Positions 20,932-33,423 are shown, numbered from the stretch's first letter. The stretch is 64,000 nt of DNA from Chaetoderma sp. LZ-2023a (GCA_034401795.1 CM067373.1:39357669-39421668); one strand, 5' to 3'. Program-made: numbers and translations. Notes: generated by a model from the sequence alone, not told the origin.

Positions 20932-23492
20932 AGAGGCCCAAGAGGCCTGTGTCGCTCACCTGGAGAACCATAAATTTTTGTCAAAATTGTTGGAGGGTCG
21001 TTTAGCAGTCTTTTAAATGAGCTTGTGGACATTTTTGCAAATGTAATATGGCCACCAAACACTACATTTTGATTGCCCCACAGCGCCCATGTTTTTTGAT
21101 GGATCAACTTCCCGTGAACAAATTTTAATGGCCCAGATTTCGGCCTGATCTCTTCAGTGGTTCTGGAGGAGTGATTTTCATGAAAACCAGGTCATCCAAG
21201 ATGGTTGTCAAACCATTGGGTCAATCAAGCCCTCTTGAACAAACTTGGCTTACCTCTTGGCCTAGATGAAGATTCCCCAAGTGGTTTCGGAGATTTTTAA
21301 AGACATTTCCTGAAATTGGCCACTGGGAAAATTGGCCGATCGGGTTCATTTGAACAAACTTGTCCTTATGCCCTAAGGATCCTTGCTGCCAAATATAATT
21401 GAAATCGGCCTTGTAGTTCTCGAGAAGACATTTTAAATTTCCCATTACTTTAGCATGGGAGCTTTTGACGAGAAAATTATCCAAGATGGCCGCCAAACCG
21501 TTTATGCGACAGTTTCCAAAATTGCAAATTTGAGATCAGAATACCCAAAAGCCTATATAAAACGAATTTCGGCCACAAAATCCATCAAATAAAAAAATCC
21601 AATATGGCTGCCAAACACACTATATTTTGATTGGTCCACTGCGGCCATGTTTTTTGACAAATCAACTTCTCTTGAACAACCATTAATCGCCCTTAGTTGC
21701 TAATTATATATCACAAATTTTGGCCGTATCGCTTCAGCGGTTCTGGGGAAGAGGTCATTTGTGAAAACTAGTCATCCAAGATGGCCACTGAACCATTTGG
21801 TCAATCAAGTTCCCTTGAACAAACTTGATTCAGCACTTACCATAGATCATATTTCGTGAGTTTTGAATCGATCCCTCAAATGGTTTGGGAGATTTTTAAA
21901 GAAATTTCTAAAAAAAAACCGGCCAAAATCCAAGATGGTCGCCGGCAAAATTGGCTGATCAGGTTCGTTTGAACAAACTTGAATCTCTATGCCTTAAGGA
22001 TGCTTCATGCCAAATATAATTGAAATCGGCTGAGTAGTTCTCGAGAAGAAGATATTTTAAATTTCCCATTGCTTTAGTATGGGAGCTTTTGGCGGGAAAA
22101 TGATCCAAGATGGCCACCAAACCGTTTATTCGACAGTTTCGAAAATTGCAAATTTGAGATCGGAATAGCAACAAGAGTTTTAGTGAAACTCAACATACGC
22201 CCGCAGGCATACTTGTTTGATGAATGCTAAATGTGAAGTTTGTTTTTTATAAATGACACTTTGTCTATCCCCAAACAACAAAAAAATTGTTAGTGTACTG
22301 AGGTTCAAAACTCGGGATAAGAAAATTTTGACGAATTTTAATCATTCAAGGGAGATAACTCCCGCTAATATGGGCGGACCATGCCAAAACAAAATCATGA
22401 CACTTCAGCTATACGTACCACATCTTTTGAAAAAAAATTTGTTAGTGGGTTCAAAACTCTTCGAGATTTGGCCTCGACAAGACAAGTTTGACGAATTTTA
22501 ATGCTTCAAGGGAGATAACTCTGGCGAATATGGGCAGATCTTGCCGAATAACGGAGATAACTCTGGTGAATATGGGAGGATTTTGCCGAATCGAAATCAT
22601 GACACTTCGTCTATAGGTAATATATCTGCTGAAAAGAAATTGGGACTAGGTTCAAAACTCTTCGAGATCTGTCCCAGACAAGAAAATTTTGATGAATTTT
22701 CAGCTTTCAAGCGCGATATCTCTAGCGAATATGGGAGGATTTTGCTGAATCGAAATCATGACACTTCGTCTATAGGTAATATATCTGCTGAAAAAAAATG
22801 TGTGTGTAGGTTCAAAAGAGATCTGCTCAGGACAAGAATCAGACGGACGGACGAATGGATGGTGAGCGCCATCACATAATACAACCCGCTTTGCGCGGGC
22901 GTATAAAAACGTATATAAAACAAATTTCGGCCTCAAAATCCATCAAATAAAATAATCCAATATGGCCGCCAAACATGCTATATTTTGATTGGCCCACGGT
23001 GGCCATGTTTTTTGATGGATCAACCAACTTCTCTTGAACAAACTTTACTGGCCCGTAGTCCCTAATCATATCTGCCAAATTTCGGCCTGATCCCTTCAGC
23101 GGTCCTGGAGAAGTTATTTCGCTAAAACGAGGTTAACCAAGATGGCCGCCGAACTATTTGACCAATTAAGCCCTTGAACAAATTTGGTTGAGCTCTTGCC
23201 ATAGATCATATTTCATGAGGTTTCCTTCAATCCTCAAGCGGTTTCGGAGATTTTTAAAGACGTTTCTAAAAATCGGCCAAAACCCAAGATGGCTGCCGGC
23301 TTAATTGGCCGATCGGCTTCATTTGAACAAACTTGTATCCCTATGCCCTTAGGATGCTTCCTGCCAAATATAATTGAAATTGGCCCAGTGGTTCTTGAGA
23401 AGTCGTTTAAAGGAAAAGCTGACGGACGGATGGATGACGGATGGTCGCCACGACATAAGCTCACTTGGCCTTTCAGGCCAGGTGAGCTAAAA
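20932..23492. mobile_element. AGCTCACCTGG repeat element B (reverse orientation)
   Basis: It starts AGAGGCCCAAGAGGCCTGTG and ends with AAGCTCACTTGGCC, a TTTC loop and AGGCCAGGTGAGCTAAAA, a strong terminal hairpin. Internal units of about 600 bp (GGTTCTCGAGAAG, CCAAGATGGCCGCC, AACAAACTTG blocks) mirror element A. It is interrupted by a separate element at 22168-22904. Confidence 0.7.
22168..22904. mobile_element. Element with ATACGCCCGC / GCGGGCGTAT ends nested in element B
   Basis: The host element can be followed across it: AAATTTGAGATCGGAATA on the left, then AAAACGTATATAAAAC on the right, as in the uninterrupted unit at 21530-21565. Near its ends are ATACGCCCGC (22195) and GCGGGCGTAT. Inside, a phrase of about 120 bp recurs three times (GGGAGATAACTCTGGCGAAT, GAATCGAAATCATGACACTT). 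It encodes nothing. Confidence 0.6.
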
Positions 23493-23575
23493 CATAATCT
23501 CTTGGTCTGTAAATGGATATTTTCTGAGAAAATTTGAATTTTATTGAAAGATTTTGAAGATTAAAGGGCTAAAGC

Positions 23576-24034
23576 GACAGTAAGCCACAACCCTCGCCCT
23601 GTAAGGGGAAGTGTGCGTGCTTGTGTCCGGAGATTTATCTAAACCAGAAATGTGGTTGCAATGCAACCATGAAGCTCAACTTTACGATTTTGCAATCACA
23701 TGAAGCTTGACTTAAAACATAAAATAAATAAAGAGGGCTTATTAATACCGTTTATCAATGAGCATGACCGTTGACTTTTTTACCCAAAAGTAGTCTCCTC
23801 CCCTCTCATTAGCAAGTATGGGTGCAGTATTATTAACACAACCTGAAATATGAACTGCTAAGTTAACGTAAAACCAAAATGTTACTGCTAAGAAAACCAT
23901 CGAGTTTTGTCATTATCACACTGACCTTATTGTATCATGCTATGTCATTATAAGGAAGGATGTGGGCCATGTATGCTTAACTAAACGAGATATAAACTGC
24001 TAAGTTGAGCCAAAAGCAAAATGTTAGTTTTGAT
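23576..24034. other. Diverged noncoding repeat text
   Basis: Phrases such as TATGAACTGCTAAGTT and GACCATTGACTTT recur here and at 24500-25080. They look like worn internal units of the AGCTCACCTGG family or of a companion repeat. No gene is seen. Confidence 0.4.
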
Positions 24035-24506
24035 AACAAGAGGCCCAAGGGCCTGTGACGCTGGACCATTAGCATTTGAACCATTTGCATTTAAATAGAC
24101 ATGGTGGATAGTTTTCGATTCTCGTTTGGTATGTTGAAGCCTACAGTTATAGGATCATTTTCCTCATGATTGTGGAACTGGGCCATTAATTAAGGAGTAG
24201 CGTTTTAAATGGTTCTGGAAAATTAAAAAACCAAAACAAGATGGCTGCAAACAAATCAACTTACCAAACTTCGGAATACAAGTTTGACAATTTACGGTAA
24301 GTTTTTCGTAAAATCTAAGATTTTCACCAAAATATTGACCAATCAAAATTCTACATATGTAAAAAGAAATTCTGATAGGATCCTTCCAGCCATATTTGGT
24401 TGAAATCTGTCAAACAGACAAGGAAGTGATTTGGTGGATGGATGAACGACGGATGGATGCCATGCCATAAGCTTACCTGGCCCACAAAGGCCTAGGTGAG
24501 CTAAAA
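24035..24506. mobile_element. AGCTCACCTGG family, short element C
   Basis: AACAAGAGGCCCAAGGGCCT begins the element. AAGCTTACCTGGCC and GGCCTAGGTGAGCTAAAA end it, giving a complete pair of family ends only 470 bp apart. It is the smallest whole member seen here. Confidence 0.7.
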
Positions 24507-25102
24507 ACTATGTTTAGGCAAGGACACAGTGACCGTGACCATTGACTCCAAGGTGTCATGTCAACTCGTTATAAGGAAGAATGTGTCCCACTTTGGCTCC
24601 AGTATGATTAAGCAAACACGAGACATAAACAGTGCAGTTTAGCTAAACACAAAACATTATTGCTGAAAAAAGCAATTTTTTCCCCAAAAGACACAATGAT
24701 TTTTGAACCCGAAGGACATTGTGCTATACTCTCCTTAAATACAGAAGCATGTCTTTAAGCTTGGGTCTCGTATGATTAACTTAACATGAGATATGAACTA
24801 CTTAGCTAAGCGAAATGCAAAATGTTAATGCTGAAAGTCATTTTTACCAATATCGCAATAATATTAACCTTTTGACCTTTTAGGCCAAAGGGCGTTGTGT
24901 CATGCCCTCTCATTATAACGAAGTTTGTGTCCAGGAAGCTTAAGCAAACATGAGATATGAACTGTTAAGTTGAGCCAAACACAAATTGTTAATGTTGAGA
25001 AAAGTTTTTACCAATTTCACAATTCACAATAACCTTTACCTTTGCCCTTTTGACCCCAACATCATTGTGTGATGCTATCCAATTAAAAGGAAGTATGTGT
25101 AT
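24507..25102. other. Worn repeat text, no gene
   Basis: Three or four degenerate units of about 150 bp share GAGATATGAACTGCTAAGTT, CAAAATGTTAATGCTGA and CATTATAACGAAG-like phrases. Confidence 0.4.
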
Positions 25103-25624
25103 TAGTGTTGGGAATTGGTACTATTTTTGTGATCGATTGGTTTTATATACTAACCTATGATCAATTAATGATTGATCATAACAGGTTCTCATTTTTTACC
25201 CATTTTGAATGCAGTAATTATAGCAAGTTCAAAGATAATTACTCCTTTCAAACCAAGTCGCAGGTATGACAGATTCTTAATAATTTAACAGATAATCTGT
25301 TGAATATTTTGAAACTAATTTGATTGGAAGCTGTTGCTGCCTTAGGCAGCAACAGCTTCCAGTCAAATAAGTCAGAATATTCAAATGTTACTTGTATGGT
25401 TGCTTTGAAATTAACATACTATTTCAGTGCTAGAAGAATTAATGTCTTAGACTAAGGAGTAATACTATATAGTTGTAACAATTAAATTTAAATTTAGCTT
25501 GATCAGTTAAAATATATTAATAAAGTCAATTTATAAACAACAAAGATCGACTTCTGAACTCATGATCAATCGGTTGGTTGAACATGCAAACCAATCAATC
25601 ATCGATCAAATCGAAACAACACTA
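25103..25624. mobile_element. 522-bp hAT-type miniature element carrying a family B palindrome
   Basis: The ends are TAGTGTTGGGAATTGG and CGAAACAACACTA. The flanks ATGTGTAT (25095-25102) and ATGTGTAC (25625-25632) match at seven of eight positions. GATCGATTGG and ATCAATTAATGATTGATC words lie inside both ends. A near-perfect family B hairpin (25291-25392; stem GGAAGCTGTTGCTGCC with GGCAGCAACAGCTTCC) sits in the middle. Confidence 0.7.
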
Positions 25625-25632
25625 ATGTGTAC

Positions 25633-26597
25633 ATGATTAACACCAGTATACTTAACCAAAGATGAGAGATATGAACTGCTAAGTTGAGCTAATTGCAAAA
25701 TGTTTGACCTTGAACCCTTTGACCTCAGTTATGTAAGTGACAAAAACGGGAGGATGAAGGTCTGAAATCTCTGATTACTCTTGTTTGTTTGGTTACTCTT
25801 CAACCCAGCACACATGTACTAAGTACAGCTTGTACCACACATTCTTACCATATTGTAACAAATCTGTTGAATGGTATGAAAACAATGTACAGGCTGCATA
25901 ATCTAGAGACAGCTGGTTCTCTAAGGAAGGTGGTACACAACCATATGTCGTTAAAAGCTGACATGCAACTAGACAAGTGATAGTGACTTGTAGATCACCT
26001 GCCATTGTTGTTCATCTCTGTTTTAAGCTGTATTGAGACCACTGGTATTAAGTATTAGAGACCACTGGTATTATGAGGCCATCTATATTAAGATTAACCA
26101 CCAGTATTAAGACTGCTAGTATTTATTTGTCACTGTTGGGGTGTTCCACACAAGGTGGTCACTTGAGACATGTTTGCTGTACACAGCATTTCAAACATGG
26201 TTATAATTAATATCAAAGTTAAGAGTTTAATACATGTAAATATGATGTTAGATGACCGGTAGCGAGTTCAACATGATATTTACTAAATAAGCTTGCTATG
26301 TGTAATATTGAATGGAAGGGCATTGTTGACATTTTATTATCTTTGAACAGAATGAATGTTCAGTATACAAATAATCTAACACTATAATACTCCAAGATCT
26401 CTAATCTCAACATGATGAAGCCTACATACATACACTAAAACATGTACTACATGCATAATATCAGGTAATAAATGTGAATATTTCAGTAGAAAATCTCAGT
26501 AATTCACTAATTTATGTGTCAAGATAAGTTTATATTTTATGAATGACAAATTGTAAGCAGAAAATAAAACAATTTAGTGTAGTGATATATTTACTCC
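25633..26597. other. AT-rich noncoding stretch
   Basis: The phrase GAGACCACTGGTATTA is duplicated at about 26034 and 26059. The 63-codon frame at 25789-25980 lacks any family signature or splice context, and I do not call it. Confidence 0.4.
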
Positions 26598-27265
26598 AAT
26601 GTTCCATCAACCAAGGCATTGTTCATCGTATGACTCACCAACCAATGAAAAGGCTTTGATCATCGTACGACACACCATCAACCAATGAAAAGGTTTTGTC
26701 CATCAATTGACACACTATCAACCAAGAAAGGCTTTTGTTCGCCATCAACCAATGAAAAGGCTTTGTTCATCGTATGACACACAATCAACCAATGAGACGG
26801 TTTTGTTCATAATGACACAAAATCAACCAATGAGGATTTGTTCATAACGACACCATTAACCAATGAAAAGGTTTTGTTCATCGTATGACACTATCAACCA
26901 ATGAAAGGGTTTTGTTCATCATATAATACATCATCAACTAATGAAAACGCTTTGTTCATCATATGTCATGCTATCAACCATCAAAAGGCTTTGTTCATAT
27001 GACACACAATCAACTGCTCAAAAGGTTTTGTTCATAATGACTCGCCATCAAACAATGAAAAAGCTTTGTTCATATGACACAGTCAACCAATGAAAAAGCT
27101 TTGTTCATATGACACAGTCAACCAATGAAAAAGCTTTGTTCATTGCGACATGCCATTTGCCAATGAAAAGGATTTGTCTGTCACACGACATACCATCAAC
27201 CAATGAAAAGGCTTTATTCATAATATGACACACAATCAACCAATGAAAAGGTTTTGTTCATGACA
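26598..27265. repeat. About 40-bp degenerate minisatellite with CCAAT words
   Basis: About eighteen units of ATCAACCAATGAAAAGGCTT then TGTTCATCGTATGACACAC, with length drift between about 27 and 45 bp. Many units keep AACCAATGAAAAGG, so the array carries more than a dozen CCAAT motifs in one orientation. Confidence 0.8.
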
Positions 27266-27790
27266 TTAGTGTATATTAAATAAGCTAAAATACCAAGAAG
27301 ACTAGCTTACACACAAAGATAAGGAGTGAAAATATAACACAACAGAGAACCCTTTAAACCTCACTGACCAGAAACAAGATTCTTTATGATGTGATGTAAC
27401 AGTGCTGTAACTTGCAATTGAAAATCACTGAGGGCATGTGGATCTCACCAGTCAGATGCCCTCATGAGCATGCCAATTTTTCGTACTTAGAAAAAATATC
27501 AGTGCCTTGAATATTTATAAATCCAGTTTGTTGATTTTTATCTCAGATCATTATGTAACACAAATGCAATTTCAGAATGATGGTCATTGAATCTTGATAA
27601 ATAACATCTTTATACAATATTTTATAATAATGCAAGTATGTGTACCGATTTATTATATGACATAGAATGCAGGCAGCCTAAGTTCAATGAGGGCACTGTT
27701 TTAATCTTTAGCATGCTCTGATGGCATTCATCTCTAAATGTTAAGTTACAGCACTGATGTAAGCAATATTCTGTTTGATATTTTGACTAG
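27266..27790. other. AT-rich noncoding stretch, nothing recognised
   Basis: No open frame, RNA gene or repeat boundary that I can support. Confidence 0.4.
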
Positions 27791-27952
27791 GACTAAGTCC
27801 GGATATGTTATCGGGGTACTCCGATCAAAGGTATCACGTGGTTGATTTACTGTCTATGCATGCACGTACTTTTACTCTCGCTTGAAGCAGGAGTAATTCT
27901 CGGGCATTCGGTTACTCAACCAGGGTACCTCTATAACATATCCGAACTTACG
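27791..27952. mobile_element. 160-bp miniature element with 25-bp inverted ends
   Basis: Left arm TAAGTCCGGATATGTTAT then GGGGTAC; right arm GTACC then ATAACATATCCGAACTTA. It is noncoding, and it abuts the left side of AGCTCACCTGG element E. Confidence 0.55.
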
Positions 27953-30011
27953 GCTTGGTGGCCATCTTGGCTCTTTTTCACGCCAAAAACTCCCATACTA
28001 AAGCAATAGGAAATTTAAAATGTCTTCTCGAGAACCACTGGGCTGATTTTAATTATATTTGGCAGGAAGCTTCCTCAAGGCATAGAGATCCAAGTTTGTT
28101 CAAAGGAAACAAATTCTGAATAAAACTTCTAGATGCTACCACAACAGGATCCTTCCATCCAAATTTGGTTGAAATGTCACAAGCCATTAATAAATAGTGA
28201 TTTATACGAATTCACATTTTTCGGAAAATCCAAGATGGCCACCCAAAAATAACATGCAGACAAAATTCTGTATACAAGTTCTGAAGGGACCGTCCAGCTG
28301 AGTTTGGTTTAAAACGGCCAAGTGGTTAATGAGTAGCTTTTTAACTGATTTCCCAAAATTTTCAGCAAATCCAAGATGGCCAGAAAATTGACGAATCAAA
28401 ATTCTGTATACAAGTTCTGAAACCTACCACCCTAGGCTGACCATTTCAGCCAGTCTGCTTGAAATCACCCAAGCAGTTTATTAGTAGCTACCTTTCGGAA
28501 AATTAAGATGGCCGCTGAACAAATTGACCAATCAAAATTCTGTATCCAAGCTCTGAAGCACACAACACTAGGGTCCTTCCATTGCGAGTTTGCCTGAAAG
28601 CGGTTAATGAGTAGGCTTTTAACTGATTTTCAAAAACTTACAGAAAATCCAAGATGACCGCCGGAAAAATTTACCAATCAAAATTCTGAAACACAAGCTA
28701 CTATCCTTCCAGCCAAGCCTGGTTAAAATTTCCCAAGCAGTTAATGATGGTTAGCATTTTAAATGACTTCCTGATATTTTTCATAAAATTGAAGATGGTC
28801 GCCGAAAACATTGACCAATCAAAATTCTGTGTACAATGTTCTGAAAGCCTACCCCATAGGCGCATTCCAGCCAAATAAGGTTGAAATCTGCAAGCGGTTA
28901 ATGAGGAGTAGCGTTTTGGAACAAATGCTGATGGACACATGACAGAGTCGCCATGGCATAATCTCACTTGGCCAGAATACCTAGCACGATAGGCTCTGTC
29001 CAGCCAAAGTAAGTTGAAATCCTCCAACCGGTTAATGAGTAGCGTTTTGACAATTCCTGGTATTTTTTATAGTTTTCACCAAAAAACCTGACAAGTCAAA
29101 ATTTTTTATATATGCTCTGAAGCATAGCCCCATAGAGTCCTTCAAGTCAGTGATTTGAAATCTGCCAAGAGGTTAATAAGGAGTAGCGCTTTGACAATTT
29201 CAGGTAAATGTTTCATAAAATCAGATTTTCACAAAAAATTGACCAATCAAACCTTTGTAGACAAGTTTTGAAGCCGAAAGCATTAAGGAACTTCCAGCCA
29301 CATTAGCTTGAAATCCGCCAAGCGGTTAATGAGCAGAGGTTTGATATTTTCTGGTAAATTTGTCTTAAAACTAGATTTTGACCCCAAAAATTTACCAATC
29401 ACAATTCTGTATACAACTTCTGAAACGTACCCCCATAGAATCGTTCCAGCCAAATTAGGTTGAAATCTGCCAAGTGGTTAATGAGTAGTGTTTTTAAACA
29501 AAAGTTGACTGATTGATGGTCGACATGTGAATTAATGACTGTGACCGTTTTACCAAAACATCATTGCGTGATGCCGTGTCATTCAAAGGAGGCATGTGCC
29601 CATGTTTGGGTCCAGTATGATTAAGCAAATATGATATAAAAAAAGGTTGAGCTAAACAGAAAATGTTAAAGTTTAAAAAAATAGGTTTTTACCAAAATCA
29701 CAGTGACCTTCCCCAAGTTTGGGTACAGTATGATTAATCAAACATGAGATATAAACAGAATAGTTGAGCTAAACGCACATTGGATGACTTGCAGGGTGTC
29801 ACAATAGCTTGTTTTACTTCGAAACGTCAAGCGAAAAAATAGCACAAAATCCAAGATGGCCACCACCCAAATCAAACCAGCCATGTCATCAGCTCCATTT
29901 GAACAATCTTGGATCTCTAGCCTAAGGATACGTCCTGCCAAATTTGTTTGAAAATCTCCAGTGGTTCCTGAAAAGCTGTTGGTTGACGACAACCAGTCCA
30001 GGTGAGCTAAT
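27953..30011. mobile_element. AGCTCACCTGG family, element E (left end missing)
   Basis: It contains many diverged units of about 150 bp, each with AATCCAAGATGGCC, GACCAATCAAAATTCTGTAT and a GGTTAATGAGTAGC phrase. The right end AGTCCAGGTGAGCTAATAA lies at about 29998-30012. The left end is not found; the body joins the miniature element at 27952. Unit length differs from elements A and B, so the family has distinct internal repeat types. Confidence 0.55.
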
Positions 30012-30450
30012 AATCATTATAATTTGTAATTAACAATGGAGACAATAATTATAATTGTATTAGAGTATACAGCCATATTAGGCACAGATTTCCATAGGAT
30101 GAACACAGGCTAGGTGAACTACTAATAATCGTTCTAATTTGAAATTAACAAGGACTGAAATTATAAATACCAGAGTATACAGCCATATTGGGCACAGATT
30201 CACATAGCATAAACGATGTCAAGCTATTTAATATAGTAACACATTGTGACAGTCTAAGGGCTCTTGTATATACATGAAAAAAATCCATTAATTTAACAAA
30301 ATCTGACATGATTTTAACAGTACAAAAACACAACAAATGAAGATAGCAGAAGCTCAATAGTCCTTTGTACTGCTTTTCAGTGTTGGTGGCAAAAGGGAGA
30401 TAAGTACAAATTCAATAGTTTTTTTTAAAAACATTAAATGGAACTAATAT
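30012..30450. other. Noncoding; one 100-bp phrase duplicated
   Basis: AGAGTATACAGCCATATT followed by GGCACAGATT occurs at about 30062 and 30173, after similar AATTTGTAATTAACA text. No gene is seen. Confidence 0.4.
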
Positions 30451-31915
30451 ACATGGCCAGGAATGTAGGTACAGGCTGGCTCAGTCTAGCACCAGGAGAA
30501 ACCAGCATGGCCCAGCATCAGGAATGTAGGTACAGGCTGGCTCAGTCTAGCACCAGGAGAAACCAGCATGGCCCGGCATCAGGAATGCAGGTACAGGCTG
30601 GCTCAGTCTAGCACCAGGAGAAACCAGCATGGCCCGGCATCAGGAATGTAGGTACAGGCTGGCTCAGTCTAGCACCAGGAGAAACCAGCATGGCCCGGCA
30701 TCAGGAATGTAGGTACAGGCTGGCTCAATCTCGCACCAAGAGAAACCAGTGGCCAGACAAAGAATGCAGGTACAGGTTGGCTCAGTCTAGCACCACGAGA
30801 AAACAGCATGGCCTGGCATCAGGAATGCAGGTACAAGCTGGCTCAGGCTAGCACCCAGACATTAGGAATGCAGGTACAGGCTGGCTCAGTCAAACACCAA
30901 GAGAAACCAGAATTGCCCGGCATCAGCAATGCAGGTACAGGATGGGTCAGCCTAGCACAAGAAGAATCCAGAATGGCCTGGCATCAGAAATGCCAGGCAT
31001 CAAGAACGCAGGTACAGGATGGCTCAGTTCAGCCCCAGGAGAACCCAGTGTGGCCCGGCATGGGGAATGCAGGTAAAGGCTGGCTTACTCTAGCACCAGA
31101 ATGGCCCGGCATCGGGAATGCAGGTAAAGGCTGGCTTACTCTAGCACCAGAATGGCCCGGCATCGGGAATGCAGGTACAGGATGGTTCGGTCTAGTAACA
31201 GAAGAAACCAGAATGGCCTGGCATCAGCAATGCAGGTACAGGTTGGGTCAGCCTAGCACAAGAAGAATCCAGAATGGCGTGGCATCAAGAACGCAGGTAC
31301 AGGATGGCTCAGTTCAGCCCCAGGAGAAACCAGTGTGGCCCGGCATGGGGAATGCAGGTAAAGGCTGGCTCAGTCTAGCACCAGAATGGCCCGGCATCAG
31401 GAATGCAGGTAAAGGCTGGCTCAGTCTAGCACCAGAATGGCCCGGCATCAGGAATTCAGGTAACAGCTGGCTCAGTCTAGCACCAGAATGGCCCGGCATC
31501 AGGAATGCAGGTACACGATGGTTCAGTCTAGTACCAGAATGACCCGGCATCAGGAATGCAAATACAGGCTGGCTCAGTCTAGCACCGGAAGAAACCGGAA
31601 TGACCTGGCATCAGGAATGCAGTTACAGGCTGCCTCAGTCTAGCACCAGAAGAAACCAGAATTGTCCGGCATCAGGAAGGCAGGTACAGGCTGGCTCAGT
31701 TTAGCATCAGAAGAAACCAGAACTGCCCGACATCAGGAATGCAGGTACAGGCTGACTCAGTCTAGCACCAGAAGAAACCAGAATGGCCTGGCCTCAGGAA
31801 TGCAGGTACAGGCTGGGTCAGTCTAACACCAGGAAACCAGAATTGCCTGGCATCAGGAAGGCAGGTACAGGCTGGCTCAGTTTAGCATCAGGAGAAACCA
31901 GTGGCCACGAATGCA
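30451..31915. repeat. 61-bp minisatellite, about 25 units
   Basis: The unit reads CATCAGGAATGCAGGTACAG, then GCTGGCTCAGTCTAGCACCA, then GGAGAAACCAGCATGGCCCGG. The first units (30459, 30520, 30581) are 61 bp apart and nearly identical; later units are shortened to about 50 bp and more varied. A 244-codon frame at 30808-31542 exists only because unit lengths happen to keep one frame open. Confidence 0.9.
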
Positions 31916-32475
31916 GATACTCTGGTCGGCATTACATCATTTTCTCAACATCAATGCCCGCATACCGATGATGGAAAAGGAAAATCATTATTTCATTAAC
32001 ATTGCTTAGAAATAATGATCATTGATTGTTAAGCGTTTAAGAACAAAACTGTAGTATGGATCAACACCTAACTTCAAAACATACAAAGCCCAGCTCTGCT
32101 ATCTCTCCCACCTAAATTGGAGTGTTGGAGGACTTGGAGCGCATGGTACAGCTTTGCTATCTCTCACACCAAGTTTTGGGTGACAGAGCATGTCATGTGG
32201 CAAATTTAAAGAAAAAGACAGCTTCACAAATCAGTCATAAAACTGACATTATACTATGCCAGAATCAGGACTGTAATGCACGAGTTCAGTATTAGGCTGC
32301 TGTTATTAACTTGAACAATCTTTCACGACAATTTAAAATTGTAACGGTCAAATAGGTATCCAATGTGTAAGTTGAAAGTTGCTTCTGTGCACCGTAACAA
32401 CATTCATTCAAAAATACTTAGGCACTGATCACCTTACTTTTATCACCATGGCATTCAGAAGCAAATGGTTAGCCC
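31916..32475. other. Noncoding stretch, nothing recognised
   Basis: Two short CTCTGCTATCTCTCCCACC-like phrases recur at about 32094 and 32152. No gene or element boundary is supported. Confidence 0.4.
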
Positions 32476-32690
32476 GTTAACAGTTAAGATGGCCACAAAC
32501 AGCTTCTGCAGTAGTCTTGAGAAATGTCCAAGAAATTATTTTTGAAAATTTATCCCTTGAATGTCTGGCTCGACTATCGAGCCAGTCATTCCAGTGGTAA
32601 ATTTTCAAAAATAGTCTTCTCTTGGCCTGCAAATGGACATTTATGGTGAGAAAGTTTTCTTGGACAAATTTGAAGGTTTAAGGGTTAATA
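32476..32690. repeat. Palindromic repeat family A, copy 7
   Basis: Core GGCTCGACTATCGAGCC sits in the centre of the stem. The arms extend to AAATTATTTTTGAAAATT and AAAAATAGTCTTCTCTTGGC. The end AAGGTTTAAGGGTTAAT is at 32674-32690. Confidence 0.8.
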
Positions 32691-32949
32691 TGATGATATG
32701 ACCAACCAGCCAAAGTAAAAAATTAGATAAATATGAATTAATAACATTATGCATTACAATAAATATCACAGCGTGATCGATATATTGAATTGGAATTGGT
32801 CTATGGATTATATTATGCTTTAAATAACACTCAATTAACAACAAATCTAATATTTTAACAATGATAAATAATTTACATCGTATCTCTTTCCTAATAATTC
32901 CTCAATGTATAAGTGCAGAATGAACACCAGGATGATGTAGTGAGTGATC

Positions 32950-33150
32950 CCTTTAATGCTTAAATTTGCTCGAGACAATTTCAATCCAAGAGAAAACCTT
33001 TTAGAAATTTACCACTGGAATGACTGGCGCAGTTATTGAGCCACTACCATTCCAGTGGTAAATGTTAGTATATAGTCCTCACATGGTCAGCAAATGGACA
33101 TCTCTGGAATGGAATGCATTCTTTGTTGGCTTGGCCATGAAAGGAGTGTA
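32950..33150. repeat. Palindromic repeat family A, copy 8 (diverged)
   Basis: Arms ACCACTGGAATGACTGGC and CATTCCAGTGGTAAATG face each other. Outer arms are degraded. A (CA)n-rich run follows at 33190-33240. Confidence 0.7.
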
Positions 33151-33423
33151 ACTCTAATTTCCACAAATATTGTATACAAACGCATGCATAAGAAATATTT
33201 TACGCACGCGCACGCATGCATGCACACACACACACCCACACTGCTTATAGTACTGAACTATTACCACTTATAGTAAACATATACATGTGAATGGCTTGTT
33301 CAAGCAACCACCGTAGGCAGCACTATTATCAATACATACACCCGTCCTTCCTTCATTCTACAAGCTGCTGATGTTGTACACCTCAGAAATAACTTAGTAT
33401 GCTTCCAAAACAATATACAACGT

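Larger units (their letters stand above)
20803..23575. repeat. Palindromic repeat family A, copy 6, split by element B
   Basis: The left part (20803-20931) runs from AACCCTCTAACACTCAAA to CATTCCATTGGTAGATTAAA. The right part (23493-23575) resumes with TCTCTTGGTCTGTAAATGGA and ends AGATTAAAGGGCTAAAG. The 2.56-kb AGCTCACCTGG element lies between them, so it inserted after this family A copy was already there. Confidence 0.8.

Noticed and set aside
30808-31542. 244-codon frame as a repetitive protein gene
   Set aside because: It lies wholly inside a noncoding minisatellite, has no splice or promoter context, and both strands are open.
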